Notes: generated by a model from the sequence alone, not told the origin. A DNA stretch of 41,777 nucleotides from a virus (IMGVR_UViG_3300036864_000038:1-41777), one strand, 5' to 3'; counted from the first letter of the stretch, positions 32,041 through 38,958 are shown. Numbers and translations: made by a program.

Positions 32041-32287
32041 TCCACAATGCTACCCTAGCCAAGTACTGTTGTCTATACTTTATGATAAGCATATGTGCCT
32101 CGTATGGGGGGGAAATGCTAACGTGGCATTTTATTTTCTTCCCCTGCACCCCGGGCCCCTGACAGAGCGGCGCGCGCGCCAGGTTCTCGACGCAGGCCAT
32201 CACGCCTTTGTGAATTGCTTTTGCAGTCAACCTGTGTAGTCTAGTCACGCGGTCAACAACGACCGCTTTCGAAAGGAGAACTATCAC
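32041..32287. promoter_or_regulatory. Divergent intergenic region with 5'-UTR hairpin
   Basis: These 247 bp separate the minus-strand HNH gene from a plus-strand exported-protein gene. A possible plus promoter is TTGCTT (32215-32220), 16 bp, TAGTCT (32237-32242), of modest quality. GCGGTC and GACCGC (32249-32254 and 32261-32266) form a perfect 6-bp inverted repeat just before the AAAGGAG ribosome site, where it could be an operator or a UTR hairpin. An open frame on the minus strand across this region has no ribosome site and I do not count it. Confidence 0.4.
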
Positions 32288-32527
32288 ATGATGAAAACAC
32301 TATTAGTTGCCGCTACGATGGCAACACTGATCGCCGGGCACCCTTCGCGGGCCCAAACGGTCACACTCGATGGCTCCAGCAAGATGGGCCGATCGATCAT
32401 CTGCAACGCCCAATGGAAGGCGATCAAGGATGACCCGACCAAAATCGAGCTGACGAAGTACCGGCGAGACTTCTTCGTGTTCAACTGCAAGAAGGACCTG
32501 GAGAAGAAGGCCGCCGGAGTGCGGTAA
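32288..32527 (+). CDS. Small exported protein (79 aa)
   Basis: AAAGGAG lies before an ATGATG pair (32288 or 32291). The N-terminus is a signal peptide (MMKTLLVAATMATLIAGH, cleavage likely near SRAQT). The mature 55 residues include two cysteines (ICNAQ and FNCKK) that may form a disulfide, and a basic C-terminus. It is a monocistronic gene with its own control region and a strong terminator, unlike its operon-bound neighbours. A periplasmic role such as superinfection exclusion is possible; this is inference. Confidence 0.7.
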   Translation: MMKTLLVAATMATLIAGHPSRAQTVTLDGSSKMGRSIICNAQWKAIKDDPTKIELTKYRRDFFVFNCKKDLEKKAAGVR

Positions 32528-32539
32528 CAAAAACGGGAG

Positions 32540-32566
32540 GAGGGGGCTTCGGCCCCCTCTTTTTTT
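32540..32566 (+). terminator. Strong intrinsic terminator with TTCG loop
   Basis: GAGGGGGC and GCCCCCTC form a perfect 8-bp stem closed by the extra-stable TTCG loop, followed by seven T residues. It ends the exported-protein gene 12 bases after its stop. An A-rich 5' side makes weaker termination on the opposite strand possible. Confidence 0.95.
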
Positions 32567-32782
32567 GCGCCAAGCGCCGGCCGCGCGCCTTTTGAAATTC
32601 CGTGGTATTTCACCGGAAACCGCCGCCCGCGGCTCGACTAGGCCCCCTCCCCCGGTGGGGTTTCTCAATCGGATCAATGGCTTGCGCGTACAAGGGGGAT
32701 GAATTTTGCGAAATCACCGTTCGCATAAGGCTATTTATGGAACATTCGGCCGGTTGTCTAATGATTTCAACACGATAGCGGA
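32567..32782. other. Non-coding stretch, possible control or origin region
   Basis: No convincing gene lies in these 216 bp. The visible structure is TGCGAA/TTCGCA (32707-32712 and 32720-32725) as a perfect 6-bp inverted repeat around 7 bp, and a GC-rich start followed by a more A+T-rich second half. It is adjacent to the 3' side of the replication-type gene, so an origin is conceivable, but iterated sites are not evident. Confidence 0.3.
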
Positions 32783-32908
32783 CTACAGATAGGCACGCTG
32801 CATGTGGTGTAGCATTGATTTACCTACCATATTTGGTGCAATCGTTTCGGGTCCGTAACGAAATCGCATGAGAGAGGGCACGCTAACGCGTTTCTCGTGG
32901 TCATTCAA
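32783..32908 (-). CDS. Possible small protein coupled to DUF1376 gene (41 aa)
   Basis: A TTG at 32908 overlaps the DUF1376 stop codon as TTGA, like the ATGA overlaps elsewhere, with GGAGGA upstream. It opens 41 codons (NDHEKRVSVPSLMRFRYGPE and TIAPNMVGKSMLHHMQRAYL). The composition looks like real protein. An ATG at 32869 would give 28 residues. It is too short for confident assignment, and no family is recognised. Confidence 0.4.
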   Translation of the reverse strand: MNDHEKRVSVPSLMRFRYGPETIAPNMVGKSMLHHMQRAYL

Positions 32909-33696
32909 AACGGTATTTCGTCCTCCTCCATCTGTTTGACGACAATTTGTGACAATTGTTTCAGCGTGTCAGCGTTTTTCGTAGCCGTTGTTTGTTCTTG
33001 TGGCACGTAGTTTGGTGGATATTCGCTGTCGAAGTACCATCCACCTAAAGCGTTGATCTTAGGCCACGTTCCCATGTGCTTCCACCATGCTGAGTAAGCT
33101 TCTGTTCCCTCTTTGACGAGTACACCTTTCGGCTTGGGCTGCTCCGGTGGTTGGCTGCTTGGCGCGAATGGAAACTGGTGCCCCGGCGAGGGAGGGAGCG
33201 CCTCGAGCGAACGACCGACTGAGCCGGGAGACACGGGTAGTCTAGAAGTATTATTAGGATTGGATAGGATAGGAGGCATTGCGGTTGCATGTCCGTTCGC
33301 ATATGCGGTCTTACTGGTTATCTCATTGTTTTTGTTTGATTTGGCATCTGACTTCGACCACCTGCTAAGCGCTGCCTGTCGATTAGCTATCGACGACTTC
33401 GCGACGACTTCGCGGACACTTCGCTGCTTCTTCTGCCTCCAAGTCACCCCGTCGCCGTCGTCCGCCAGCGTCCAAAACTGCTCGAGCACGCGCGGCCGCA
33501 GCCGCTTCCAAGTGCGGGTGTCGATGCCTAGCCTAGCCGCGATCCACTTGTCGTCGACTGGCAGGTCGCAGTTCGGCCGCAACCACGCGAAGCAGATCAA
33601 GAGCCAATAGGCGCCCTGCTCCTCGAGCGTCAGATCGGGGTGTGTGTCCGCGACCCAGGTGTCAGGGAACACGGGCATGGAAGGGTATTTTGACAT
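32905..33696 (-). CDS. DUF1376-domain protein, replication-initiator-like
   Basis: The N-terminal 90 residues match DUF1376 (YPSMPVFPDTWVADTHPDLT, LEEQGAYWLLICFAWLRPNC, then DDKWIAARLGIDTRTWKRLR), a domain found in phage proteins in place of a replication initiator. A basic linker follows with NRQAALSRWSKSDAKSNKNN. The C-terminal part has a motif also found in alphaproteobacterial phage relatives (AYSAWWKHMGTWPKINALGG). It probably recruits the host helicase or primase to the origin, as no other replication gene is present. Confidence 0.75.
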   Translation of the reverse strand: MSKYPSMPVFPDTWVADTHPDLTLEEQGAYWLLICFAWLRPNCDLPVDDKWIAARLGIDTRTWKRLRPRVLEQFWTLADDGDGVTWRQKKQRSVREVVAKSSIANRQAALSRWSKSDAKSNKNNEITSKTAYANGHATAMPPILSNPNNTSRLPVSPGSVGRSLEALPPSPGHQFPFAPSSQPPEQPKPKGVLVKEGTEAYSAWWKHMGTWPKINALGGWYFDSEYPPNYVPQEQTTATKNADTLKQLSQIVVKQMEEDEIPF

Positions 33697-33758
33697 CGGC
33701 GTGCGCCCCCCGGCGCGTGAGTTGATGGCTGGTAAGCTCCTCGCGGGGGCGAGGGCAA

Positions 33759-33770
33759 CCGCTCGAGCGG
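33759..33770. promoter_or_regulatory. 12-bp perfect palindrome CCGCTCGAGCGG
   Basis: A perfect palindrome lies in the 234-bp region between the divergent DUF1376 gene and the 33931 gene. It lies between the DUF1376 start and the plus-strand promoter, where it could be an operator for one or both. No second copy was seen nearby, so it may be chance in GC-rich sequence. Confidence 0.3.
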
Positions 33771-33857
33771 CTGTCCCAGCTCACCCCCAATCCGCCACCT
33801 GTTTGCGCGCTGTGTCAAGCCGTAATCACAAGCGCGTGAGTGTGTTGACCATGAAGG

Positions 33858-33886
33858 TTGACTTGCGCGTTGGCGCGTGCGATACA
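33858..33886 (+). promoter_or_regulatory. Sigma70-like promoter
   Basis: TTGACT (33858-33863) and GATACA (33881-33886) are separated by exactly 17 bp, about 45 bp upstream of the ATG at 33931, which has an AAAGGAG ribosome site. A second TTGACC lies 14 bp upstream of this -35. On the minus strand, TTGACA at 33818-33813 could serve the DUF1376 gene but lacks a good -10. Confidence 0.6.
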
Positions 33887-33930
33887 GATTGCGGCCGCAG
33901 GGGTGCGGCTTTATCGAAAGGAGAAGGTAA

Positions 33931-34389
33931 ATGTCTGCATTCATCGTAGAGCATGCCCATATTGACGCGCTAGTGAGCTGGGCCGCTCATAATCGCGTGT
34001 CTGTTTACCTGCAAACGACCGGCAACCGCGTTGATGTTGCCGGCAATGAAACGCAAATCGGCAAGTGGTTGATGGAGGAAAACGAAAAATCCGTCCTTTC
34101 CAGATATCCACAGGACACGCTAGATAGCGCGCCAGGCTGCATCGGAGAGCGATCGACAAACTACAAGTTCCGTGAATTTCTGCCGGCGCTGAAACCCGTC
34201 GAAGTGCTCAAAGCCTGCCATTGCTTGGACTACCAATCGTGTGAGCATGACGAGTGGCCGCAATCATTGGCCTACGGCATCCTGCAAAGCATCGAACGGG
34301 CGGCAATGCGCCAGTTGCCCGGCTATGAGAACGCGCCGTGGGGCGTACCCAAGAGAGTCAATGATCGGCACTTGCGTCGAGTTATCTAA
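33931..34389 (+). CDS. Hypothetical early protein (152 aa)
   Basis: AAAGGAG precedes the ATG, and its own promoter lies just upstream. The N-terminus (SAFIVEHAHIDALVSWAAHN) and a later segment (CLDYQSCEHDEWPQSLAYGI) resemble small uncharacterised proteins of phages and of their alphaproteobacterial hosts, but I know of no function. A mixed alpha/beta, soluble protein with five cysteines is expected. Its stop overlaps the convergent GcrA gene stop by 4 bases. Confidence 0.65.
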   Translation: MSAFIVEHAHIDALVSWAAHNRVSVYLQTTGNRVDVAGNETQIGKWLMEENEKSVLSRYPQDTLDSAPGCIGERSTNYKFREFLPALKPVEVLKACHCLDYQSCEHDEWPQSLAYGILQSIERAAMRQLPGYENAPWGVPKRVNDRHLRRVI

Positions 34390-34901
34390 CCCCTCCCACC
34401 TGGATGCCACGGTCGCGGGGCAGGCGTATCGGCCCCGCGGCGGTACACGATGCCAAGGTGATACGGGCACCATGATCCTTCCCCACATGGCGCCGCGCAG
34501 TAGAGTGCATGCCGGCCGCCGTCGTTGACGATGAACCGGCATTCGCCATAGCCGATCGTCCAGATGTCCTTGGGCGCGCAAACAGGCGGTCTGTCCACAA
34601 CGACCGGACGCGGCTTCAATATCAACGGCTTCCATGTTGCCTGCCGCAAGCGCCGCCGGGCCGCCCGTTCCTCTGGAGGGCGCGATGGGCGGCCCCCACT
34701 GCGCGGCCTAGACGCCAATCCCATGCGATCAGCCTTCCCCAGCACCGCGTTGCGGGTTGTGGAAAACCCGATCCGATCAAGCCTCAATTTGATTTCTGAC
34801 GCCGCGTAGCCTGCCGCCCAGAGCTGGGCGAGCGCGCTTTCCGCCTCCTCGGTCCATCGCTGATTGAAGTGGCGCCGACCTCCTCCTTCGGTATCTTCCA
34901 T
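34386..34901 (-). CDS. gcrA: GcrA-like cell-cycle regulator
   Basis: The N-terminal helix-turn-helix matches GcrA: RWTEEAESALAQLWAAGYAA, then SEIKLRLDRIGFSTTRNAVL and GKADRMGLASR. The C-terminal part has the conserved GECRFIVNDG and CGEGSWCPYHLGIVYRRG segment with paired cysteines and a histidine. In Alphaproteobacteria, GcrA recruits RNA polymerase to promoters methylated by CcrM. A phage copy could redirect or imitate cell-cycle transcription. GGGAGG precedes the ATG. It starts inside the Cro-like gene. Confidence 0.8.
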   Translation of the reverse strand: MEDTEGGGRRHFNQRWTEEAESALAQLWAAGYAASEIKLRLDRIGFSTTRNAVLGKADRMGLASRPRSGGRPSRPPEERAARRRLRQATWKPLILKPRPVVVDRPPVCAPKDIWTIGYGECRFIVNDGGRHALYCAAPCGEGSWCPYHLGIVYRRGADTPAPRPWHPGGRG

Positions 34902-35113
34902 GCCGCCTCCCGCTCGCGCCGCCGATCGTCGTCCGCCCGCTCATGCTCGGCCTTGAGAGCGGCCGCCGGCAATCCCGTCACATCCGCAACCACTTTGATA
35001 TGGTCGAGCGGAACACGTTTCCACTTGTTCACAGCTTGCTTGGATACCTCGCAGCGCCGCGCAATCTCGGACTGTAGCCCCTCACGCTTGCGAATTGCCG
35101 CCATCACGCTCAT
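34784..35113 (-). CDS. Cro/YdaS-like helix-turn-helix regulator
   Basis: I use the ATG at 35113 (a GTG at 35125 is the alternative). Residues 10-50 form a helix-turn-helix of the Cro/YdaS type (LQSEIARRCEVSKQAVNKWK, then DHIKVVADVTGLPAAALKAE). The rest is a charged, Arg-rich helical tail. Its C-terminal 39 codons overlap the GcrA gene in another frame. It is divergent to the early operon with an operator-like inverted repeat between them, so it probably controls the early switch. Confidence 0.75.
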   Translation of the reverse strand: MSVMAAIRKREGLQSEIARRCEVSKQAVNKWKRVPLDHIKVVADVTGLPAAALKAEHERADDDRRREREAAWKIPKEEVGATSISDGPRRRKARSPSSGRQATRRQKSN

Positions 35114-35140
35114 GTGTTTATCCACTGGTTGTCTTGTGCT

Positions 35141-35173
35141 ATTGACTACCGCATTATAAGGGTGCTAGTCAAT
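35141..35173. promoter_or_regulatory. Operator-like inverted repeat in divergent promoter region
   Basis: ATTGACTA (35141-35148) and TAGTCAAT (35166-35173) form a perfect 8-bp inverted repeat around 17 bp. A TATAAT (minus strand, 35158-35153) lies in the middle, and TATAAG (plus, 35155-35160) overlaps it. The arrangement between the HTH gene and the 35211 operon is that expected of a repressor operator over a divergent promoter pair. Confidence 0.55.
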
Positions 35174-35210
35174 GCTTCGTTACGGTTTCACACAATCGGA
35201 AGGATACACA

Positions 35211-35348
35211 ATGAACGAAGTCTTAACCCACACTGGCGAGTCGGCAGCGTTCTTCACGGATGCCACCTACATTGTGCTGGTTATCGGTGCCTGCGTGCTG
35301 ATCACGCTCGCGTTTACCGCCGGCGCCGTCAGGTGGCTCGGGCGGTGA
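35211..35348 (+). CDS. Single-span membrane microprotein (45 aa)
   Basis: AAGGA lies 7 nt before the ATG. The product (MNEVLTHTGESAAFFTDATY) has one hydrophobic segment, residues about 20-40 (IVLVIGACVLITLAFTAG), and a basic end (RWLGR). It opens the plus-strand early operon directly after the operator. Its stop overlaps the next gene, with GTG inside the stop as GTGA. Function unknown. Confidence 0.65.
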   Translation: MNEVLTHTGESAAFFTDATYIVLVIGACVLITLAFTAGAVRWLGR

Positions 35349-35524
35349 ACCACGAAGTCAAATTCTTCACCAACGAACGCACCGGGCTGGCCGCCGCGCA
35401 ATGTTCTTGCGGCCAGTACTGGAGCGGCACACTGGAGGCCGTGCAGGCATGTGCCGCCGCGCATGACCTCGACGAGAAGCCACAAGGAGGCAAACCAAAT
35501 GGCAAAGTCAAAGATATTGAGTGA
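35345..35524 (+). CDS. Hypothetical small protein (59 aa)
   Basis: The start is a GTG overlapping the upstream TGA (GTGA). The product (VNHEVKFFTNERTGLAAAQC, then SCGQYWSGTLEAVQACAAAH) has three cysteines, including a CSC, and a short charged tail. The downstream gene begins inside it at 35499. The CxC could bind metal, but there are too few ligands for a full zinc finger. Function unknown. Confidence 0.55.
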   Translation: MNHEVKFFTNERTGLAAAQCSCGQYWSGTLEAVQACAAAHDLDEKPQGGKPNGKVKDIE

Positions 35525-35723
35525 TGCGGAGGCGTTGGAGCGTCATGTCGCCAAACTGCGGCAGGACATGGGCGAGGATCGCGGTGGATGGCTTTCCGAT
35601 CGTCGCCTCGATTGGCCCACATTCTACCTCGCCGTGATCGGTGCCATTGTCTGCATCGTGGTGGGCGCCCTCGCATGGTGGCCGCTCGGGCTGGCGTCGT
35701 GGAAATACTGGTTCCCGTCATGA
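35499..35723 (+). CDS. Membrane-anchored helical protein (74 aa)
   Basis: AAGGAGG lies 8 nt before the ATG at 35499. The N-terminal half is a charged helix (KILSDAEALERHVAKLRQDM) and the C-terminal part has a hydrophobic span (WPTFYLAVIGAIVCIVVGAL). The long leader of the open frame before 35499 is a shadow. It overlaps the next gene by ATGA. Its topology is that of a single-span anchor with a cytoplasmic coil. Confidence 0.65.
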   Translation: MAKSKILSDAEALERHVAKLRQDMGEDRGGWLSDRRLDWPTFYLAVIGAIVCIVVGALAWWPLGLASWKYWFPS

Positions 35724-35947
35724 CCGCGATGGGCTTCGACGAGCGCAAATACACCAAGCGCCGAGGATTGCCGATCACCGGCTACCTCGACCCGGAAAGC
35801 CGCTTGCTGAAAGTGGCTGTGCGCTGGACGCGGCCGCAGTTCGACGCCATCAACCACCGCGTCGTGCGCAATAACTCGACGTTCGCCAAGGAAGCGCGGC
35901 GGTTGATGGAAATCGGGCTGCGCATGGATCATATCGGTGACGCATGA
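35720..35947 (+). CDS. Ribbon-helix-helix-like DNA-binding protein (75 aa)
   Basis: The start ATG overlaps the previous stop (ATGA). After a basic arm (MGFDERKYTKRRGLPITGYL), the pattern strand KVAVRWT, helix RPQFDAINHRVVRNN and helix FAKEARRLMEIGL fits an Arc/MetJ-type fold. Such a dimer binds DNA through the strand and could be a second early regulator. The fold assignment rests on pattern only. It overlaps the HNH gene by ATGA. Confidence 0.55.
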   Translation: MTAMGFDERKYTKRRGLPITGYLDPESRLLKVAVRWTRPQFDAINHRVVRNNSTFAKEARRLMEIGLRMDHIGDA

Positions 35948-36408
35948 CGAAATATTCCCGCTGGCAACCAAAACCTCAAATGGCGACATTTCTCTCTAAG
36001 ATGCGAGGGAAGCGCGGCTGCTGGATTTATCCAGGAACAATAGATACTGGCGGTTACAAAAGCGTAAAGCACAACGGCAAAAAAATAGGCGCTCACCGAG
36101 TGGCGTACATGGTCGGGGCTGGAAAAATACCGAAAGGGAAATATGTTTGCCATCATTGCGATACGCCCGCATGCGTTCGTCCTTCTCATTTGTTCGTCGG
36201 GAGCGCAAAAGACAATTATTTGGACGCTAAAGCCAAGCGTCGGCACACGCACGGGGATAAATGTTGGCGCGTAAGACTGACCGAACGAGCAGTGAAGTAT
36301 ATCAAGCGCAGCAAAAAAACGCAGACAGAATTGGGCCGTCAATTCGGCGTCAGAAATACAACCATTTGGCAAATAATCCACGGCAGGAATTGGAAACATG
36401 TCGCTTAA
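35944..36408 (+). CDS. HNH endonuclease (HNH_3-like)
   Basis: The core contains KGKYVCHHCDTPACVRPSHL and FVGSAKDNYLDAKAKRR, where CHHCD and the following CVRP and HLF provide the beta-beta-alpha metal site with paired cysteines. A helix-turn-helix-like C-terminus (KKTQTELGRQFGVRNTTIWQ) probably binds DNA. Unlike the copy at 31444-32040 it is embedded in an operon by ATGA overlap, and its coding sequence is more A+T-rich than its neighbours, suggesting recent entry. Confidence 0.85.
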   Translation: MTKYSRWQPKPQMATFLSKMRGKRGCWIYPGTIDTGGYKSVKHNGKKIGAHRVAYMVGAGKIPKGKYVCHHCDTPACVRPSHLFVGSAKDNYLDAKAKRRHTHGDKCWRVRLTERAVKYIKRSKKTQTELGRQFGVRNTTIWQIIHGRNWKHVA

Positions 36409-37339
36409 ACAGGGGATTTTTTATGACATCGAGCCGCGTATCTACTTCCAAGACCCGGCACCGGACCCCTCGCTCACGCAAACGCTCGTCAAAATCCTGC
36501 TCGATAAGTCCCCGCGCCATGCTGCGCGCAAACACCCGCGCCTATGGACGGCTAGTGTCGAAGATGGCGGACTTGAGAAATATGATCGGCGTTTTGCAGT
36601 CGCAAATGCAGCTCACGCAATCCTTATTGGCCGAGGTCGGGAGGTCGCAGAAGCGCCCTTCGACGCGTTCCGCAGCAAGGACGCTAAAGCGTTTCTCGAT
36701 GAACAAACTCGTGCTGGACACACTGTAATCCTAGCCGACCACATGCCGATCGCGCTGGCGATGGCAAAATCCGCCCGCGAGCAGATCGAGATACACGAGG
36801 CCAAGGACTTCATACAGAATGGTCAAGGCGAAGTGATGCTACTGTGGGAGGAAGATGGTGTCTGGCTACGCTCTCTTGTTGATTGGCTACACGATGATCT
36901 TTGTCTTGTGGACGATCTTAAGACTACGCAGGGATCGGCTGCACCACATGCAATCGCGGGCCTTATGGCGGATAGCGGCTGGTGCATACAAGCTGCGATG
37001 CAAGAACGCGGGCTTAACGCGCTCGACCCCGCCAACGTCGGCCGGCGCCGGTTCCGTTTCGGTGTCCTTGAACAATACCCGCCGCATGCACTCTCGATCG
37101 CCGAACTCTCGGAAGCCTGCATGACCATCGGTCGCAAGCAGTTGCAGGTGGGGATAGACATTTGGAAAAGATGTATCCGAGAGAACCGTTTCCCAGGCTA
37201 TGATCCGCGCGTGTTGGTGCCAGAATATCCATACTACAAGGCCGCGGCGTGGGAGGAACGGGAATTGACGGAGTTTGATAAAATCAAGCAAACGTTCCTA
37301 GACGCGTCGGCCCAAGTAACCGTGTTGGGGTCAGGATGA
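36398..37339 (+). CDS. RecE-like exonuclease, PD-(D/E)XK fold
   Basis: The 313-residue protein has the layout of exonuclease VIII/DUF3799 enzymes: KSPRHAARKHPRLW at residues about 37-50, NAAHAILIGRGREVAEAPFD at 69-88, and an active site with WLHDDLCLVDDLKTTQGSAA around 163-182 that contains the D...DLKT signature. It should resect double-stranded DNA ends for strand annealing. The next gene is a RecA-fold ATPase and overlaps by ATGA, so the two probably form a recombination pair. Confidence 0.75.
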   Translation: MSLKQGIFYDIEPRIYFQDPAPDPSLTQTLVKILLDKSPRHAARKHPRLWTASVEDGGLEKYDRRFAVANAAHAILIGRGREVAEAPFDAFRSKDAKAFLDEQTRAGHTVILADHMPIALAMAKSAREQIEIHEAKDFIQNGQGEVMLLWEEDGVWLRSLVDWLHDDLCLVDDLKTTQGSAAPHAIAGLMADSGWCIQAAMQERGLNALDPANVGRRRFRFGVLEQYPPHALSIAELSEACMTIGRKQLQVGIDIWKRCIRENRFPGYDPRVLVPEYPYYKAAAWEERELTEFDKIKQTFLDASAQVTVLGSG

Positions 37340-38328
37340 GCTATAGTTGTCGACCCGCCCGCCGGTCGGAAGCCAAGCCGCTGATCGGGCTGTATGCCGA
37401 GTCGGGCTGCGGAAAGACCTATTCCGCGCTGCTGCTCGCGCGCGGGTTCGCGGGCGCGGGCAAAATCGGCATGATCGAAACGGAGGCCGGACGTGGCGAG
37501 GCATACGCTGATCTCATACAGGGCGGGTATGATGTCATATCGCTGCGGGATGAATTTTCCCCGAAAGCGTATGGTGAAGCCCTCGCTGTTGCGGAAAAGG
37601 CCAGCCTCCGAGCGCTTATCATTGATAGTGCAAGTCATGAGTGGGAAAACGTGGGCGGCGTCCTCGATATGGCCGCGATCAATCAAGCCAACGGAAAGAA
37701 GGGGCCGATCGTTTGGCAGCGCCCCAAGATGGAACATAGTCGGCATTTCATGTTGCCCCTCATGTCAACGCCGATCCCTTTGGTTGTCGTTTGCATGCGC
37801 GCTCACTACCCAATGCGGCAGCAGAAGCGTGACGGGAAAGACGAGTGGATCAAATCGGACGAGTTGAAGCCAAAGCAGGCTGACGATATCCTCCACGAAA
37901 TGTTCGTCCACGGCTGGATCGATCGCGAGCACCGCCTGCACGTCACCAAGCTCACGCGCCCGGACCTTTCGACCGTATTCCTGGACAAGCAGCCGATTAC
38001 GCTGGATACTGGTAAACGCCTTAGTGCTTGGGCCAAGGGCGACCAACAGCCTGCCGCCGCCTCACCGCATACTCCCCAAGCGGCGGGCCAGCCGGCGACC
38101 TCCCCTGAGAAGCCTTTCGACTCAGGGCCCGAGGTCGCCGGCAACCAATCACGCGAAGGCTTTACCGCCGAGGAGTTGCGATGGGATGATCACTTGGAAA
38201 TTGCGGCTGAGCAGGGCGCCGATACATTGCGCGAGCAATGGAAGCGTGTGCCGCGGGGAATACAGCCCAAGCTCAAGCCTCGACTCGACAACATCCACAA
38301 GCCCGCCGCAGCAAAGGCGCCAGCATGA
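37336..38328 (+). CDS. RecA-fold ATPase (AAA_24), Sak4-like candidate
   Basis: Walker A is IGLYAESGCGKTYSALL (residues about 17-33). Walker B is ALIIDSASHEWENVGG at about 92-107. These are typical of phage AAA_24 nucleotide-binding proteins, some of which (Sak4) act as single-strand annealing or RecA-like recombinases. Residues 235-290 are a disordered Pro/Ala/Gln-rich linker, followed by a C-terminal helical end. Its pairing with the RecE-like nuclease supports a recombination role. Confidence 0.7.
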   Translation: MSYSCRPARRSEAKPLIGLYAESGCGKTYSALLLARGFAGAGKIGMIETEAGRGEAYADLIQGGYDVISLRDEFSPKAYGEALAVAEKASLRALIIDSASHEWENVGGVLDMAAINQANGKKGPIVWQRPKMEHSRHFMLPLMSTPIPLVVVCMRAHYPMRQQKRDGKDEWIKSDELKPKQADDILHEMFVHGWIDREHRLHVTKLTRPDLSTVFLDKQPITLDTGKRLSAWAKGDQQPAAASPHTPQAAGQPATSPEKPFDSGPEVAGNQSREGFTAEELRWDDHLEIAAEQGADTLREQWKRVPRGIQPKLKPRLDNIHKPAAAKAPA

Positions 38329-38531
38329 ACGACGAACGCCCCAGCGCCTCAGACCTGCGCACCGACAACGCGCGGCAGGTCATCGCCAAGGCCAACAAAA
38401 TCCAGGCCGCACAATGGGCCCTGCAAGTCGGCATACGCACAACGGCACCGCCGAAGATCGAGGAAATCGAACGGCTTACAAAGTTTTTCCATGAGTTTTT
38501 GAGCGGGGAGAAATCGAAGGAGTCGGAATAG
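38325..38531 (+). CDS. Small hypothetical protein (68 aa)
   Basis: The ATG overlaps the ATPase stop (ATGA). The product is a soluble helical protein (SASDLRTDNARQVIAKANKI, QAAQWALQVGIRTTAPP, then a Lys/Glu-rich helix). It is the last gene of this plus-strand operon and converges on the minus-strand cluster. It may be an accessory to the recombination genes. No family recognised. Confidence 0.6.
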   Translation: MNDERPSASDLRTDNARQVIAKANKIQAAQWALQVGIRTTAPPKIEEIERLTKFFHEFLSGEKSKESE

Positions 38532-38540
38532 GTGCGATCC

Positions 38541-38681
38541 TTAATTCTGAGTTTCAGATTGTGCTAGCTTTTCTACACGTCTTATTTCTCGATCTAGCAA
38601 CTTGCGCCGCTTCTTCAAAACCGCGATTGCTGCCTGAATAGCAAACTGTCCTAGCGTCATCCGCTCAAGATCAATCTTCAT
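38541..38681 (-). CDS. Small helical basic protein (46 aa)
   Basis: AAGGAG lies 6 nt before the ATG at 38681. The product (MKIDLERMTLGQFAIQAAIA, VLKKRRKLLDREIRRVEKLA) is a single long amphipathic helix with a basic middle. It is the last gene of the minus-strand cluster. The 94 bases between it and the next gene upstream contain no convincing gene. Function unknown. Confidence 0.6.
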   Translation of the reverse strand: MKIDLERMTLGQFAIQAAIAVLKKRRKLLDREIRRVEKLAQSETQN

Positions 38682-38775
38682 GCTCGGCTCCTTACTCGGC
38701 TTCAGCCGATTGGGATGAATTCAAACATTCCAAATCGTATCGCAGATTTTTGATCTGATCTTCATCGCTCGACTC

Positions 38776-38943
38776 CTACTCGTGAAACTCATACTCAACG
38801 ACCTCGGTAAAATTGTAAGTGATCCTTCTGTCTTTTTGATCGGCCTTCATAGCCCGTTCAGCCATCTCCTGGGTTGCATAAACCCCAAGAGGCTTGGCAT
38901 ATCCCTCGTTGTCCCACCCGCCGACTGCAACAAAAACGATCAC
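38776..38943 (-). CDS. Small hypothetical protein (55 aa)
   Basis: The start is a GTG at 38943, preceded by AAAGGGAG within the second start-associated motif. The product (VIVFVAVGGWDNEGYAKPLG, VYATQEMAERAMKADQKDRR) is a short alpha/beta protein with a C-terminal strand (TEVVEYEFHE). The pattern of a strand, a loop and a helix is that of small uncharacterised phage proteins. Function unknown. Confidence 0.6.
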   Translation of the reverse strand: MIVFVAVGGWDNEGYAKPLGVYATQEMAERAMKADQKDRRITYNFTEVVEYEFHE

Positions 38944-38958
38944 GCGGCGCTCCCTTTC

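Noticed and set aside
32027-32287. Minus-strand 86-codon frame upstream of the HNH gene
   Set aside because: It covers a promoter-like intergenic region, has no ribosome site and overlaps the HNH start in another frame.
32567-32782. tRNA or structured RNA gene
   Set aside because: I looked for an acceptor stem with a CCA-type end and T-arm GTTCGA pattern here and elsewhere in the gaps and found none convincing.
38691-38770. Frameshifted small gene between 38681 and 38776 (minus strand)
   Set aside because: A 24-codon open frame without a start could be joined to a nearby ATG by a -1 shift at an A run, but nothing supports such an event.
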